A stretch of 64,000 nt of DNA from Salticus scenicus (Eukaryota > Arthropoda > Arachnida > Araneae > Salticidae): assembly GCA_963930645.1 (NCBI GenBank), contig OZ005648.1, forward strand, positions 108,177,667 through 108,241,666, in the 5' to 3' direction. Below are positions 1 to 11,189 of this stretch, in pieces. The stretch's first letter is position 1, and each line of letters opens with the position of its first letter. The position numbers and the translations under genes were made by a program. The notes under the pieces are model-generated. The model was not told where the DNA came from, did not search any database, and saw only the letters and a program-made list of their open reading frames with translations.

Positions 1-50
1 GCCTTACTGACTCACTTACCGACATGGCGATGAATTTTCCGGCTTGACAA
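1..50 (+). repeat. Possible Helitron 5' subterminal fragment
   Basis: The first bases (tcacttaccgacatggcgat) resemble the subterminal region just inside the Helitron 5' ends at 45038 and 63314, which also run through ctcactgattcactgactc-type sequence into a ccatgacg-like stretch. The element would start upstream of the window. This is a short match and only suggestive. Confidence 0.3.
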
Positions 51-590
51 CCAAAAAAAAAAAAAAAAAATGTAGCTTAAAGTTGCCAAAATTTGAAAGC
101 TCTATCTTCAGTAGAAACTGAGTTGCTGGACGACTTTTCCCAATTAATTTAATGTTTTCTGGCGCAGAACTAATTCAAAAGTTCACGAAAACATCTCCGA
201 GACAATAAAAGGGGAAGTGCCTCTTACTGAGAAATTTCAGGTGTGTTTAAATATTTTTTCTGAACTACTTCACGCAAGAAACAGAACTATAGGTGGTTAA
301 ACATTATTCCTGAATCAGCAATATTTCTGTGTATTTAACGCTGTTTATTTGTCTTTTCTCGTATGAATGAAAGTTTTATTGGACATTTTGAAAATATTCG
401 TCTAATAAAAATCATTCGTCTACAAAAACCTGCCTCTTTCTTTATGGATTACTTTCTACGCTAAAGAAAGTCGACATTTTCATAAAAATATTTTTAGCGC
501 AATCTGTGAACACAGTTGGAAGGCAATCTCTGCGAAGCACGGAATTTTTCGCCCTTGTTTTTTTATTCACAATGATTCAAAAAAAAAAAA
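51..590. other. No recognisable feature (AT-rich)
   Basis: AT-rich sequence with a poly-A run near 53-70. I see no gene, no terminal repeat and no clear match to other parts of the window. It may be the interior of a Helitron. Confidence 0.5.
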
Positions 591-655
591 CTAGTATGTT
601 GTGGCCACCACAAGACTTTCTTCTATATTTACCTATACATAGTCAATCAGTAACA

Positions 656-689
<34 letters not shown>

Positions 690-2388
690 AAAATACGATT
701 TTTTTTTTTCTAAGTTTTTTTTTTGTTAAAAGTGAAAAAAATCGATAACTTTGTTTTAAATTATCACAGATTCATAGTTCAACCATTCGTTTTAAAGGTA
801 TTAACGAGACCTTTCGAAAGATACCCATCTTGAAAATTTATCCCCCCCGGGGGGTACTTCCCCCCCAGGGGGGGAAGCGATGCCCCCCCATGCAGAATTT
901 TTTTTTCCTAGTTACATACTACTATTATCAATAATTCATATTAATTTTACAATCACAAGTTTAAAACAACTCTAATTATGCACATTTATATGAATTTTTG
1001 TCCTATGCTGCCATGTTAAAAATTTAGATAAAATGCTATCACAGCGCCACCTGTTTGCCCAAGTTTTTTTTTGTTAAAAGTAAAAAAAATCGATAACTTT
1101 GGTTTAAATTATCACAGATTTATCGTTCAACCATTCGTTTTAAAGGTATTGACGAGATCTTTCGAAAGATACCCATCTTGAAATTTTGCCCCCCCGGGTG
1201 GAAACTTCCCCCCCCGGTGGGGGGGGCAACCGATGCCCCCAGATGCACAAAAATTTTTTCCTAGTTAACTACTACTATTATCAACCTGATCTTTCGAAAG
1301 ATACCCAATGTGAAAATTTACCACCCCTGGGGGGGTATTTTTCCCCTAGGGGGGGGAAGCGATGCCCCCCCATGCAGAAAATTTTTTTCCTAGTTACATA
1401 CTACTATTATCAATAATTCATATTAATTTTACAATCACAAGTTTAAAACAACTCTAATTATGCACATTTATACGAATTTTTGTCCTATGCTGCCATGTTA
1501 AAAATTTAGATAAAATGCTATCACAGCGCCACCTGTTGAGCTATTGATCCCCAAACATAATCAGCACCAGTTTATGTCGGGGACCAACTAAATACCAAGT
1601 TTGGTTAAATTTCGTTAAAAAAAAAAAAAAAAAAAAATTGCGATATTTTTCTGTTTTTTTTTTTGTTAAAAGTAAAAAAAATCGATAACTTTGGTTTAAA
1701 TTATCACAGATTTAGCGTTCAACCATTCGTTTTAAAGGTATTCACGAGATCTTTCGAAAGATACCCATCTTGAAATTTTGCCCCCCCGGGTGAGAACTTC
1801 CCCCCCCCGGTGGGGGGGCAACCGATGCCCCCACATGCACAAAATTTTTTTCCAAGTTAACTATTACTATTATCAACGAGACCTTTCGAAAGATACCCAT
1901 CTTGAAAATTTACTTCCCCGGGGGGGGATTTTCCCCCCCAGGGGGGGAACCGATGCCCCCCCATGCACAAAATTTTTTTCCTAGCTAACTACTACTATTA
2001 TCAATAATTCATATTAATTTTACAATCACAAGTGTAAAATAACTCTCTTTATGCCCATTTATACGGAATTTTGTCCTATGCTGCCATGTTAAAAATTTGC
2101 ATAAAATGCGATCACAACGCCACCTATTGAGCGAGTCATCCCAAAATCTAATCAGCACCAGTTTATGTCAGGGTGCAACTAAATACCAAGTTTGGTTAAA
2201 TTTCATTCATTGGTTCGTGAGATACAGCGTCCACAAAAAAATGATACAGACAGACAGACAGACAGACATTTTCTAAAAACTATTAATTCGTGTTCTCCAT
2301 ATCCCAAAACATGTAAATCCATCAAAAAGTGGACTTCGAAAATTTTCGCGAATCCAATACTTTCTCTATATTACATATAGAAGAAAGT
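591..2388 (-). mobile_element. Family A repeat, copy 1 (expanded)
   Basis: Reverse-oriented copy of family A. Its 3' end is at 591, where ctagta is followed by the palindrome tgttgtggccaccaca (597-612) and the subterminal repeat actttcttctata (615-627). Its 5' end is a hairpin at about 2359-2388 next to an A-run. A gacagaca microsatellite lies at 2249-2268. The copy is about twice as long as others because the internal module containing aatcgataactttg and two C/G-run hairpins occurs at about 709, 1060 and 1655, with further partial duplications at about 1288 and 1878. No coding potential. Confidence 0.75.
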
Positions 2389-2522
2389 AAAAAAAAAAAA
2401 TCTTAGAAGTATCTTCGTAAAAATTCCGCAGCGAACAGTATTCGCATTGCAACATAAAATTTTCGAAGAATAAGTAACCTTTTCGGTTTATAATATGAAT
2501 AATCTGACATTTTTACCTTTTT

Positions 2523-3658
2523 ACTTTCTTCTATATTCAATAGAAGAAAGTATTGGATTCGTAAAAATTTTCGACCTCGGGTTTTTGATGGATTTACACG
2601 TTTTGCGAGCTGTAGAACACGATTTGACCATTTTTAGAAAATGTCTGTCTGTGTGTGTGTGTGTGTGTGACAAAATTTTGTGGCAACTGTATCTCAGGAA
2701 CTACTGAACAGAATTTCAAACAAATTGGTATGTAGTTGCAGCTTGACATAAATTAGTGCCTATCAACTTTTGGTAAAAATTGTATAACAGGTTGCGTTGC
2801 CATCCCGCTTTTTCTAAATTTTTAACATGTTGATATAGGACAAAATTTTGTATAAATGTGCATAAAGACAATTATTTTTTAGTAATCATTATGAAATTTG
2901 CAAGAATTATTTATAATAGAGATAGTCAACTGGGAAAATTTTGTATATGTAGGAGCCTCGCCACCCCCCCCCCTGGGGGAAGTCCCCCCCTCGAGGGGGA
3001 GTAAATTTTCAAGATGGGTATCTTTCGAAAGGTCTCGTCAGTACCTTTAAAACGAATAGTTGAACTATAAATCTGTGGTTATCGATTTTTTTTTACTTTT
3101 AACGAAAAAAAATGGTAATTTTTATTTTTTTTTTTTAAACGAAATTTAACCAAACTTGGTATTTAATTGGCCCCTGACATAAACTGGTGCTGATTAAATT
3201 TGGGGATCAATCGCTCAACAGGTGGCGCTGTGATCGTATTTTTTTTTTAAATTTTTAACATGGCAGTATAGGATAAAATTTCGTATAAATGTACATATTG
3301 AGAGTTATTTTTAACCTGTGATTGTAAAATTAGTATGAATTATTGATAATAGTAGTAGTTAATTAGGAAAAAAGAATTGTGCATGTGGGGGCATCGCTTT
3401 CCCCCCTCTGGGGGGAAGTACCCCCCGGGGGGGGGGGTAAATTTTCAAGATGGGTATCTTTCGAAAAGTCTTGTCAATACCTTTAAAACGAATGGTCGAA
3501 CTATAAAGATGTGATAATTTAAAACAAAGTAATCGATTTCTTTTACTTTTATCAAAAATAACTTCGAAATTTTTTTTTTTTTTTTTTTTTTAAATTACTG
3601 AGTGAATTTGTATAGGAAAATATAGAAGAAAGTCTTTTGGTGGCCATAACATACTAGT
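2523..3658 (+). mobile_element. Family A repeat, copy 2
   Basis: Forward copy. It begins with a perfect 12-bp hairpin (actttcttctat, loop attca, atagaagaaagt at 2523-2551), has the (GTCT)/(GT) core at 2643-2669 and C/G-run hairpins at about 2965-3000 and 3400-3437. It ends with tatagaagaaagt followed by a decayed copy of the gtggtggccac palindrome and catactag (to 3658). It lies 5'-to-5' against copy 1, with 134 bp between them. Confidence 0.8.
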
Positions 3659-3662
3659 TTCA

Positions 3663-3990
3663 AAAGAAGAAAGCATTTGGTTCGTAAAAATTTTAGATCT
3701 TTGGTTTTCAATGGAGTTACACGTTTTTTGATATCCTGAACGGAATTTGACTATTTTTATAAAATGTCTGTCTGTATGTGTGTATCCAAAATGGGCTTTT
3801 ATTATTGCATTAACTCTTTTATTTAAATTGGTTTTGATTGCATATGGGGATCAATCACACAACAGTTGGCCCTGACATCTTTTTTTTTTAATATGAAAAC
3901 ATAGAACAAAATTTCATATAAATGTACATGATTGAATTTTTTTTTTTAACTTTTTAAGTCATCATGGAAAATAATTCTATTAAATAAAAA
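3663..3990 (+). repeat. Divergent family A fragment
   Basis: The sequence gaagaaagcatttggttcgt and the following atttacacg-like, gtctgtctgt and 'tggg gatcaatc' segments follow the family A order but are strongly diverged and truncated. The first arm of the 5' hairpin is missing. Confidence 0.55.
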
Positions 3991-4136
3991 AATGTAATAA
4001 ATAATTCACCAATATTTCGGTTCATTTTACTGTGCATATAAATCTATTGTTCTATAACATATCATTGTTTAAAATGAAATCAAAGTTATATTTATCATTT
4101 GGTGATGTAAATCAATGCATGCTTGATTATTTATTA

Positions 4137-4570
4137 CTAGCAGGTTACGCCCGCCTCGCTGGTCACTATATTTAAAGGAATTTTCAAAATAATGGAATCA
4201 CTATATTTTTTATATCACTTTATAAATAAAAATAAATAAATTACGTTGAAATTACTCTAAACCCCGCTTCAGGTATTTAAAAAATGACAGTATCTCAGCA
4301 TCTACTAAATACTTCAGGTTTCGAGCCATGTATTTTACAGCTCTCGTTCTTTACACTGTATACCAAGTGATTGCAATCAATATAATAAATAAAAGAAAAA
4401 GTAGATTTCCCTTTAAAAGGAATTAAATTAAAAAATAAAAGTAAATTTTAATTGAACTTAAATTTAATAAATTTAATCCTTTGTACTATGTTACCATTTT
4501 TTCTGATAAATATATAAATAAATAAATAAAATAATTCTCATTACGTGGATTGATACGAAATTTTGTCTTA
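4137..4570 (-). mobile_element. Helitron 3' end fragment
   Basis: On the minus strand the sequence runs ...tttaaatatagtgaccagcg, then a GC-rich hairpin (gcgggcgtaacctgc) and ctag followed by T. This is the same 3' terminus as the complete Helitrons ending at 8778, 15475 and 47785. The CTAG is at 4137-4140. The body to the right cannot be followed to a 5' end and is probably truncated before the family A copy at 4773. Confidence 0.65.
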
Positions 4571-4772
4571 TAATTGCCATATTAAAGTTTTTTTTGGGGG
4601 GGAAAAAAAAAACTTTTTGATACTGTCTGTTTGATACCGATTATTATTAATTTTCTTTTCCTTTCTTTTTTTTCTAAGAAAAGAAAGAAACAGAAAAAAC
4701 GATTTCGATGAAATTCTGGCAAAACCAGAATTTAGTTTAGTATGGAGGACTATTAGTTTTTCTTTTTTTTTC

Positions 4773-5412
4773 CTTTCTTCTATATTCAATAGAAGAAAGT
4801 ATTGGATTCATAAAAATTTTCGACCTCGGGTTTTTGATGGATTTACACGTTTTCAGAGCTGTAGACACGTTTTGACCATTTTTAGAAAATGTCTGTCTGT
4901 CTGTCAGTCTCTGTGTGTGTGTGACAAAATTTTGTGGCAACTGTATCTCAGGAACTACTGCACAGAATTTCATACAAATTGGTATGTAGTTGCACCTTGA
5001 CATAAATTAGTGCCTATCAACTTTTGATAAAAATTGTCTTACAGGTTGCGTTGCCATCCCGCTTTTTCTAAATTTTTAACAGGGTGGTATAGGACACAAT
5101 TTTTTATAAATGTGCATAAAGAGAATTATTTTTTAATAATCATTACGAAATTTACCAAAATTATTTATAATATAGTCAACTGGGAATAAAATTTTCTATG
5201 TGTAGGAATCTCGCCTCCCCCCCCCTGGGGGGAAGTCCCCCCTCGAAGGGAGTAAATTTTCATGATGGGTATCTTTTAAAAGAGCTCGCCAGTACCTTTA
5301 AAAGGAATGGTTGAACCATAGATCTGCGATAATTTAAAATGAAGTTACCGATTTTTTTTTCATTTAATAATTAAAAAAAAAAAAAAAAAAGTAATATTGA
5401 CAATAAAATTTT

Positions 5413-5449
<37 letters not shown>

Positions 5450-5601
5450 TTAGCGTTATACTACTTCTCTAATATGGAAATCGTCTGCATTATCATGGAA
5501 GATAATTTTTTTAAATAGTAATTTTAATAAATTATTTTTACTGAGTGATTTTGTATAGGAAAATATAGAAGAAAGTCATGTGGTGGCCCCCAACATACTA
5601 G

Positions 5602-5602
<1 letters not shown>
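4773..5602 (+). mobile_element. Family A repeat, copy 4
   Basis: Starts with the ctttcttctat / atagaagaaag hairpin and has the GTCT/GT core at 4890-4922. It contains one set of C/G-run hairpins (about 5215-5250), two poly-A/T runs, and the 3' end tatagaagaaagtc with the gtggtggcc palindrome and catactag. About 830 bp, which looks like the basic length of this family. Confidence 0.8.

Positions 5603-5606
<4 letters not shown>

Positions 5607-5633
<27 letters not shown>
5607..5633. repeat. (ATT)n microsatellite
   Basis: About nine ATT units directly after the T-run that flanks the family A 3' end. Similar arrays occur at about 11158-11186, 12297-12323 and 41036-41070. Confidence 0.85.
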
Positions 5634-5741
5634 AACATGGCTTTCAAATTATTCGATTATATTTTGATAAATTTCCGATTTCGATAAATGTCCAACTATC
5701 GTAAAACTGGTATCGTAAAAATCCGTAGATTGAGAGTAATA

Positions 5742-5859
5742 CACCGTGTCCCAAAAGTTTAGACAATCAATAAAATTTGCATTAACATAAAAAGTAATAA
5801 GGTACAATTAAAATTCGTGAGATAGATAATAAATAAAAACAGTTTTACTGATATACACA
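5742..5859 (+). repeat. Left inverted repeat, outer part
   Basis: 118 bp ending ...gatatacaca at the Helitron junction. It continues on the far side of the Helitron at 8779 (tataaattataag...) and matches the reverse complement of about 10181-10299 with few differences. Outer direct repeat at 5748-5765. Confidence 0.88.
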
Positions 5860-6068
5860 TCTTATACTATCCGCGATTGTAATGAAATGCTCGCCCTCTG
5901 GTGAGCTAAGGTGAAATTATCATACCACTGATAGCTTTCACGCTGAAACAATGATAGAACAACAAGAAAACACAATAATAAATGCACGTGGCAATTATTA
6001 CACGTGGCAATATTTACTAACAACTGCAGTTGAGAAAGCGTCATCTATCGATCATTACAAACGCGGAT

Positions 6069-6600
6069 TAAGTGAGCAATATTTGTATATATATTTCACT
6101 GTTCTCGAAAACGGTAGCTCGGACAGTCACGAGATTTAATACAAAGGTGACCCCCGAAGGGTCATTGGTCACATCGAAGTCAGATTTTCGAATTTTTGAT
6201 TACTTTTTTCTTAATTAATTAAAATGTGAAAATAATAACCTTCTAATTTCTGATAAATAAGCCATTTAAATTTTATCCATAATTTAATTGTTGCCATTTT
6301 TTTTCGACAGAATAATAATAATTAATCTTATACTATTAAGTGAGCAATATTTGTATAGATATTTCACTGTTCTCGAAAACGGTAGCTCGGACAGTCACGA
6401 GATTTAACACAAAGGTGCCCCCCGAAGGGCCATTGGTCACATCGAAGTCAGATTTTCGAATTTTTGATTAGTTTTTTCTTAATTAATTAAAATGTGAAAA
6501 TAATAACCTTCTAATTTCTGATAAATAAGCCATTTAAATTTTATCCATAATTTAATTGTTGCCATTTTTTTTTCGACAGAATAATAATAATTAAAAAAAA
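6069..6600 (+). repeat. 268-bp tandem duplication in Helitron 1
   Basis: The segment starting agtgagcaatatttgtata at about 6071 is repeated at 6339, including cgaaaacggtagctcggaca, the cccgaaggg block and the (AAT) run. The second copy starts with tcttatactattaag, which resembles a Helitron 5' terminus. Confidence 0.8.
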
Positions 6601-7031
6601 AAAAAGAAAAGAAAAAAACGTATATTTAAAATGAGGAAAATAAATCAGAAAGATTAGAAAATAAATTAAAAATATCAGTCGTATCGTTACAAATAAGATA
6701 CCAAATGAAAGGGAATTTTTTTGTGAATCCGATGCATTAAACAGCTTATCAATCGGACAGTTAGATTTTTTAAAATTAATTAAAGTATGAATTTTAGGTG
6801 GCAACAGCAGAAGATTGTATGGAAACCGATAGGAGAAAAAAAAAAAAAATAAGAAATCTGCTTCACATTAAGTCACATGTTTTTGAAGTGGGATTAAAAA
6901 TTGCAGTTTTCAAATTCTTTTAAATTTTCTCTCACGAACACAAAAATATAATATACAGCCTGTACCCCACAAGACCAACTTGCATTTCAAATTTCATCAA
7001 TTTTTTTGGTTAATAAACAAAAAAGTTACAT

Positions 7032-7064
<33 letters not shown>

Positions 7065-7325
7065 CAAATTAAGTTTTATTCTAAATTCGAAAAAATTTAT
7101 GTGATCATAGATATAATAATATATATAGATCTATCATCCCCATAATATCGTGCAAAGATTTTTGATGCCGAAAAAAAGCTTTGGAAGCTTTAAGTGGCAT
7201 TGAAAAAAAAAAAAAAAAAAAGGAAAAAAAGAAAAATGAATTTGAAACTATATCTGAAGTTTTTCATTCACCTTTAGTAAATAAATTATTCATGAATTTT
7301 ATTTGCTAAAACATTCGTGTGTATT

Positions 7326-7378
7326 CACTCGGGGAAAGACTGCCATATTTTGGTAAAATCGCCGTCTTTTCCCGAGTG
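7326..7378 (+). repeat. Conserved Helitron internal hairpin
   Basis: The arms cactcggggaaagac and gtcttttcccgagtg form 15 consecutive pairs (one G:T), with a loop containing tggtaaaatc. The same structure occurs at 14013-14065 and, diverged, at 49450-49502. Confidence 0.75.
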
Positions 7379-7844
7379 AAAAGGAATCACTTTTTTCTCC
7401 CCAATGATCAATCTATATATTATTATTATATCTGTGTATGTGATACGATACATTAAAAATTTGGGTTTTAAAAGTTTTTTTTAAATAGATTATTTAAACT
7501 CTATGAACCATATTTTTATTTTATCAGTTTCATTAATAGATCCTGCTGGGCGATTTTTTAAATTTTGGTGTTGAAGTACACCAAACGTTTTTCGACAAGA
7601 AGTTAAATATAGCAACAGCCATTTTAATCTAAGTAGCGCATCAAATATATAAAAACATAAATGATTTATTTTTACACAAAATTTACAAAAAAATGCAGTT
7701 TTAAACATAGGAAATTGATTTCAACAAGCACTATGTTAAACCTAAAAACCATTAAAAATATAAGCAGAATATGAAAGATTCTTATGTATAAACAAAAAAA
7801 GAGTCTGATAAAATTATTAGCAAAACAGTCTTCCCCTTTTCATA

Positions 7845-7875
<31 letters not shown>

Positions 7876-8642
7876 AATAATAATCCATCGCTACTATGGC
7901 GACAAAAATTCAAAAGCCGCCAATGGAGCGACATAATAAAGAGTTGTAGCACGATAATGTTTACCTATTTATTTATTTTTTTATATAATAATCACTATGC
8001 TAATTTATCATACAAACAAATGAGCCTCTGTGTGTTACTGCACTTGCACGCTGTCGAACAGAAATATTTGAATAATTAAAATTAATATTTAAATAAATAA
8101 ATAAAAATAAAAATATGTTTAATGGGAAATAAATATAAAAATAAAAAGATCAGTTGACTAAAATACGGCAGAAATAGCGCTCATAGCATATTGTTACAAG
8201 GGATTAAGTCATAGTTACAATGGATTAAAAGTCTAAAATGGTGACAAAAATTCAAAAGTCGCCAAAGAGAACTATATTAAGGCTGTACTATCAGGTTTAC
8301 AAACCATGAATTATATATAAACACAAAAAATTAATTGTCTCATGCGACAAACGTAGCCGGTCACAGCATATTGTAATATTTGGCGTGAAATTGCTGTCAT
8401 TTTATGGCTGATTGGATAAACAAAATAAACATAGGAAATAACGTAAAAGAAAATATTATGTGCACCACGTATAGTGTTGTTCACATGTAACTGGGATTCA
8501 AATATAAAAGGGAAACTCCAATTTTTTCGATACTATCTATTTCGAAACTGTTATATAATAAGCACCTAATTGGAAGCTTATTGGTAAACCATTGTCGCAG
8601 GTTATAGCGACAAGCGTCCGAGTTGCAGTGGATGACCAAATC

Positions 8643-8664
8643 GCTGCCGAAGGCAGTAGGGACC
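8643..8664 (+). repeat. Recurrent Helitron 3' box
   Basis: gctgccgaaggcagtaggga is one of seven similar boxes lying upstream of Helitron 3' ends (others at 12474, 15339, 47466, 47625, 60309, 60368). Role unknown. Confidence 0.6.
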
Positions 8665-8778
8665 TGAAGCGAGCTTTTGAACAATTTCAGTAATTTATTT
8701 TATTTTATTTTTATAAAGCTATATAGAAAAGAGTTTCCTTTAAATTTAGTGACCAGCGAAGCGGGCAAAGCCTGCTAG

Positions 8779-8859
8779 TATAAATTATAAGCAAAGTTTT
8801 GAAATTATAAAATGTACATTAAATTATATAAAAATGTGCTGTCCCAAAAGTATAGACAC
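8779..8859 (+). repeat. Left inverted repeat, inner part
   Basis: Continues the Tc1-family left inverted repeat after the Helitron. It matches the reverse complement of about 10102-10181. Inner direct repeat at 8841-8858 (gtcccaaaagtatagaca). Confidence 0.88.
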
Positions 8860-8909
8860 CTAAAAGTGTTTTTGGCTTTACAGTTATAAAAGTAACTAAA
8901 AACTTACTT

Positions 8910-9898
8910 TTAATATTGAATTGTATTGCCATGACATTTCATAACACCAAATACAAGTTGTTCCATAGAATTAATTAAGCATTGCATTACAGAAGGAGAT
9001 ATTTCCTACTACGTTTTGTGAATTGCGGTTTTTAAGTCATTTACACATGTATATTGCTTTCCATTTTCATATATTTTACGAGATAAGATCCACTATAGGA
9101 CTCAAATTCAGACTAAGTGCTGGTCAGTCTAATAGTGTGATATATTGTTTTGCATAAACCCCATTTCGTTGATCTGGAGGTATGGATGGATGCCCCATCT
9201 TGTTGGAAAACACAGTCCGGTCCTGCTAGCAAATCCATAATTGGCAGTAAATTGGAGTGTGAAATATCTTGATAATACTCTGATTTAACTTTTCTGTCCG
9301 TAAATCCTATCCTAGAAATATTTGCCCGTTGAAACAAAACCCTCCTCAGGTCATTACGGATCCTCCGCCTTGTTGCCTGCTGAAACATAGTTCTTCGTTT
9401 TTTTCTTAGGTCATACCAGTAAAATTTACAACCGTCAGGGCCGTCCAAATTCCATTTCTTTTCCTCATTGGAGATGACAGAAAGCCACTTTTCTTCACCA
9501 TATGACATATGCTTTCTAGCCCAGTTTAGACGTGTATCTTTGTCTCTGCTTTAAGCAAGGTTTTGCTTTCATTTTCCCGTAAACAATGTGTTTTAAAGCT
9601 TTAATTCTTCTCTGTACAGTACTTTTGAAATTCTGGAAGTTGATACAATTGCACGCACAGATAAATTATTATCAACTGAAGCCTTTTTTAATAACATTCT
9701 ATCGTCACGTAACGTTGTTTTCTTTGGTCTTCCGACTCGCTTCCGAGAATTCCATGTTCCACCTGATTTCAAAACTCTATAAATTCTGCTCAAGGATCTC
9801 TTTATTCGTCTTGATATTTGTACAGGATTTTGTCCTTGCGCTTTTAACTGTAAAACCTTAATAATTTCATCTTTAGAAATTTCTTTAGAAGGTGGCAT
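8910..9898 (-). pseudogene. Tc1-family transposase pseudogene
   Basis: The encoded protein would be a cut-and-paste DDE transposase of about 329 residues acting on the surrounding inverted repeats. Start chosen at MPPSKEIS (9898). The N-terminal part (9593-9898) has the helix-turn-helix region (KDEIIKVLQLKAQGQNPVQI, then RRIKRSLSRIYRVLKSGGTW) and a basic GRPKKTT linker. The catalytic part follows after a frame break: SNEEKKWNLDGPDG (first acidic site, normally SDEK), a frameshifted GGGSVMT-stop-GGF region near 9340-9380, FQQDGASIHTSR (second site) and LSPIVDL near the end, where the usual third acidic residue of an NPIE-like motif is V. It ends GNTIQY-stop at 8910. Frameshifts, stops and the lost third residue make it inactive. 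The family is clear; the exact subfamily is not. Confidence 0.85.
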
Positions 9899-10101
9899 TT
9901 TTATCAGAATACGCAGGAAACGTCTTTTCCAAATCACAAACAAAACAATACACTGAACTTATTAAATTATTATACTAAAAATGTAGCAGACGATATTACA
10001 ATTAAAGGGAAATATTATGCTGCATTTATAGAAGCAGACGATAATAAGAATATTTTATTCTGTGAACAAAAATGTAAAAGAAAACATGTAATACTGTACT
10101 G

Positions 10102-10299
10102 TATCTATACTTTTGGGACAGCACATTTTTATATAATTTAATGTACATTTTATAATTCCAAACCTTTGATCCTAATTTATATATGTATATCAGCAAAACT
10201 GTTTTTATTTATTACCTATCTCACGAATTTTAATTGCACCTTATTACTTTTTATGTTAATGCAAATTTTACTGATTGTCTAAACTTTTGGAACACAATG
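10102..10299 (-). repeat. Right inverted repeat of the Tc1-family element (uninterrupted)
   Basis: Intact counterpart of the split left arm. Direct repeats at 10102-10119 and 10276-10293 are 174 bp apart. On the minus strand it reads gatatacata tataaattag across the point where the Helitron entered the other arm. Confidence 0.88.
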
Positions 10300-10301
10300 T
10301 A

Positions 10302-10311
10302 GTCCTCCGTC

Positions 10312-10352
<41 letters not shown>

Positions 10353-10769
10353 TTTCAAAAGTGTTAATTAAATAAATGAAAAATAAAAAGTTGTTATGTT
10401 ATAAAAATTATACATAAACATATGTGTAATAAATAGTTTTTTTTTTTTTTTAATTTAATATGTTAATTTTTTTTCTACTGTTTTACCATTTGATTTTATC
10501 AATAAACACAATAAATTTAATAAAAAGAAAGAAAAAAGATTTCGCGTTCTAATGAATGAATTAAAAAAAAATGTGTAATAATCGTTGCTGAGATACACAG
10601 ACGATTGAAATGAAAGAATAAATTTTAGAAAATGAAACGGAAAAGACAATAGATAAAATAGAAAAAAAATTAATTAAAAATATTCGAATTCGAAAAAATC
10701 TTGATGAAGTGCGCACCTGCAGGGTGCCAACTACCCATCTGTCAAGTTTTGTAACTCTACGATCACCAG
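10302..10769. other. AT-rich, no feature
   Basis: Contains a 37-bp A-run (10314-10350) and T-runs. Apart from gtcctccgtcct at 10302, which also appears inverted near 43850 and 4741, nothing is recognisable. Confidence 0.5.
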
Positions 10770-10995
10770 AGCTCAGATACACAGATACACACACACATGA
10801 TTATAAAATTTTATGAAATTATGCGCATTAATTTTTTATCAAGAGCTGTTATAAATTTTTGTCAAGCAAACATACAGATAGAAATTTTCTAAAAAAGGGT
10901 CAAATATATTGAAGTGTGAATCCGTCTAAACGTGTAAATCCGTCGAAAACCAAAATTCAATAATTTTTACGAATCCAGCATTTTCTTATGAACAA
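10770..10995 (-). repeat. Family A-like 5' fragment
   Basis: On the minus strand the sequence reads aagaaaatgctggattcgta, then aaattattgaattttggttt and cgacggatttacacg, the order of the family A 5' region. The cagatacacac microsatellite is at 10774-10798. Diverged and truncated. Confidence 0.55.
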
Positions 10996-11016
10996 AGAAT
11001 AGAGTAATCTATACAT

Positions 11017-11057
<41 letters not shown>

Positions 11058-11155
11058 CGTCTGAATGCATTCTGGAGCTCCGGCCACAAATCGCAGAGCT
11101 GAAAAAATTTGGCAGAGGAGTAGCTTGGACCCTTTTCGATTTTGAATTTTTAAAA

Positions 11156-11189
<34 letters not shown>

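Larger units (their letters stand above)
5860..8778 (+). mobile_element. Helitron 1 (non-autonomous, 2919 bp)
   Basis: The 5' end is TCTTATACTATCCGCG preceded by A (5859). The 3' end is a GC hairpin (gcgggc aaa gcctgc) closing in CTAG (8775-8778) followed by T. TC at the 5' end, CTRR at the 3' end, a hairpin just before it and insertion between A and T without target duplication are the standard Helitron hallmarks. The boundaries are confirmed by the intact right inverted repeat of the surrounding Tc1 element. No Rep/helicase open frame is visible, so it is non-autonomous. It shares roughly 2.1 kb of its 3' part with Helitron 2 (12729-15475). Confidence 0.88.
5742..10299 (-). mobile_element. 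Tc1-family transposon, IR/DR type, interrupted by a Helitron
   Basis: Seen: the outer ends are caccgtgtcccaaaagttt (left) and its inverted counterpart (right), flanked by TA at 5740-5741 and 10300-10301. Each inverted repeat is about 200 bp and contains two direct copies of gtcccaaaagtNtagaca, one at the outer edge and one at the inner edge (5748-5765, 8841-8858; 10102-10119, 10276-10293). Known: paired direct repeats inside long inverted repeats (IR/DR) are transposase binding sites in Sleeping Beauty and related Tc1 elements. The left arm is split by the Helitron at 5860-8778; without it the element is 1639 bp. The minus-strand transposase (8910-9898) is dead. Confidence 0.88.

Noticed and set aside
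2640..2670. GTCTGTCTGTGTGTG arrays as CRISPR-like or other repeat-spacer arrays
   Set aside because: They are simple microsatellites without spacers, located at the same place in each dispersed repeat.
5951..6139. Small gene at the Helitron 1 5' end
   Set aside because: Partly duplicated non-coding Helitron sequence; the second copy at 6340 and that in Helitron 2 do not preserve a start or a useful frame.
8779..10181. A separate Tc1 element nested next to another inverted pair at 5742/10299
   Set aside because: At first this looked like two nested elements. The two inverted pairs join into one continuous pair of about 200-bp arms once the Helitron is removed, with equal 174-bp spacing.
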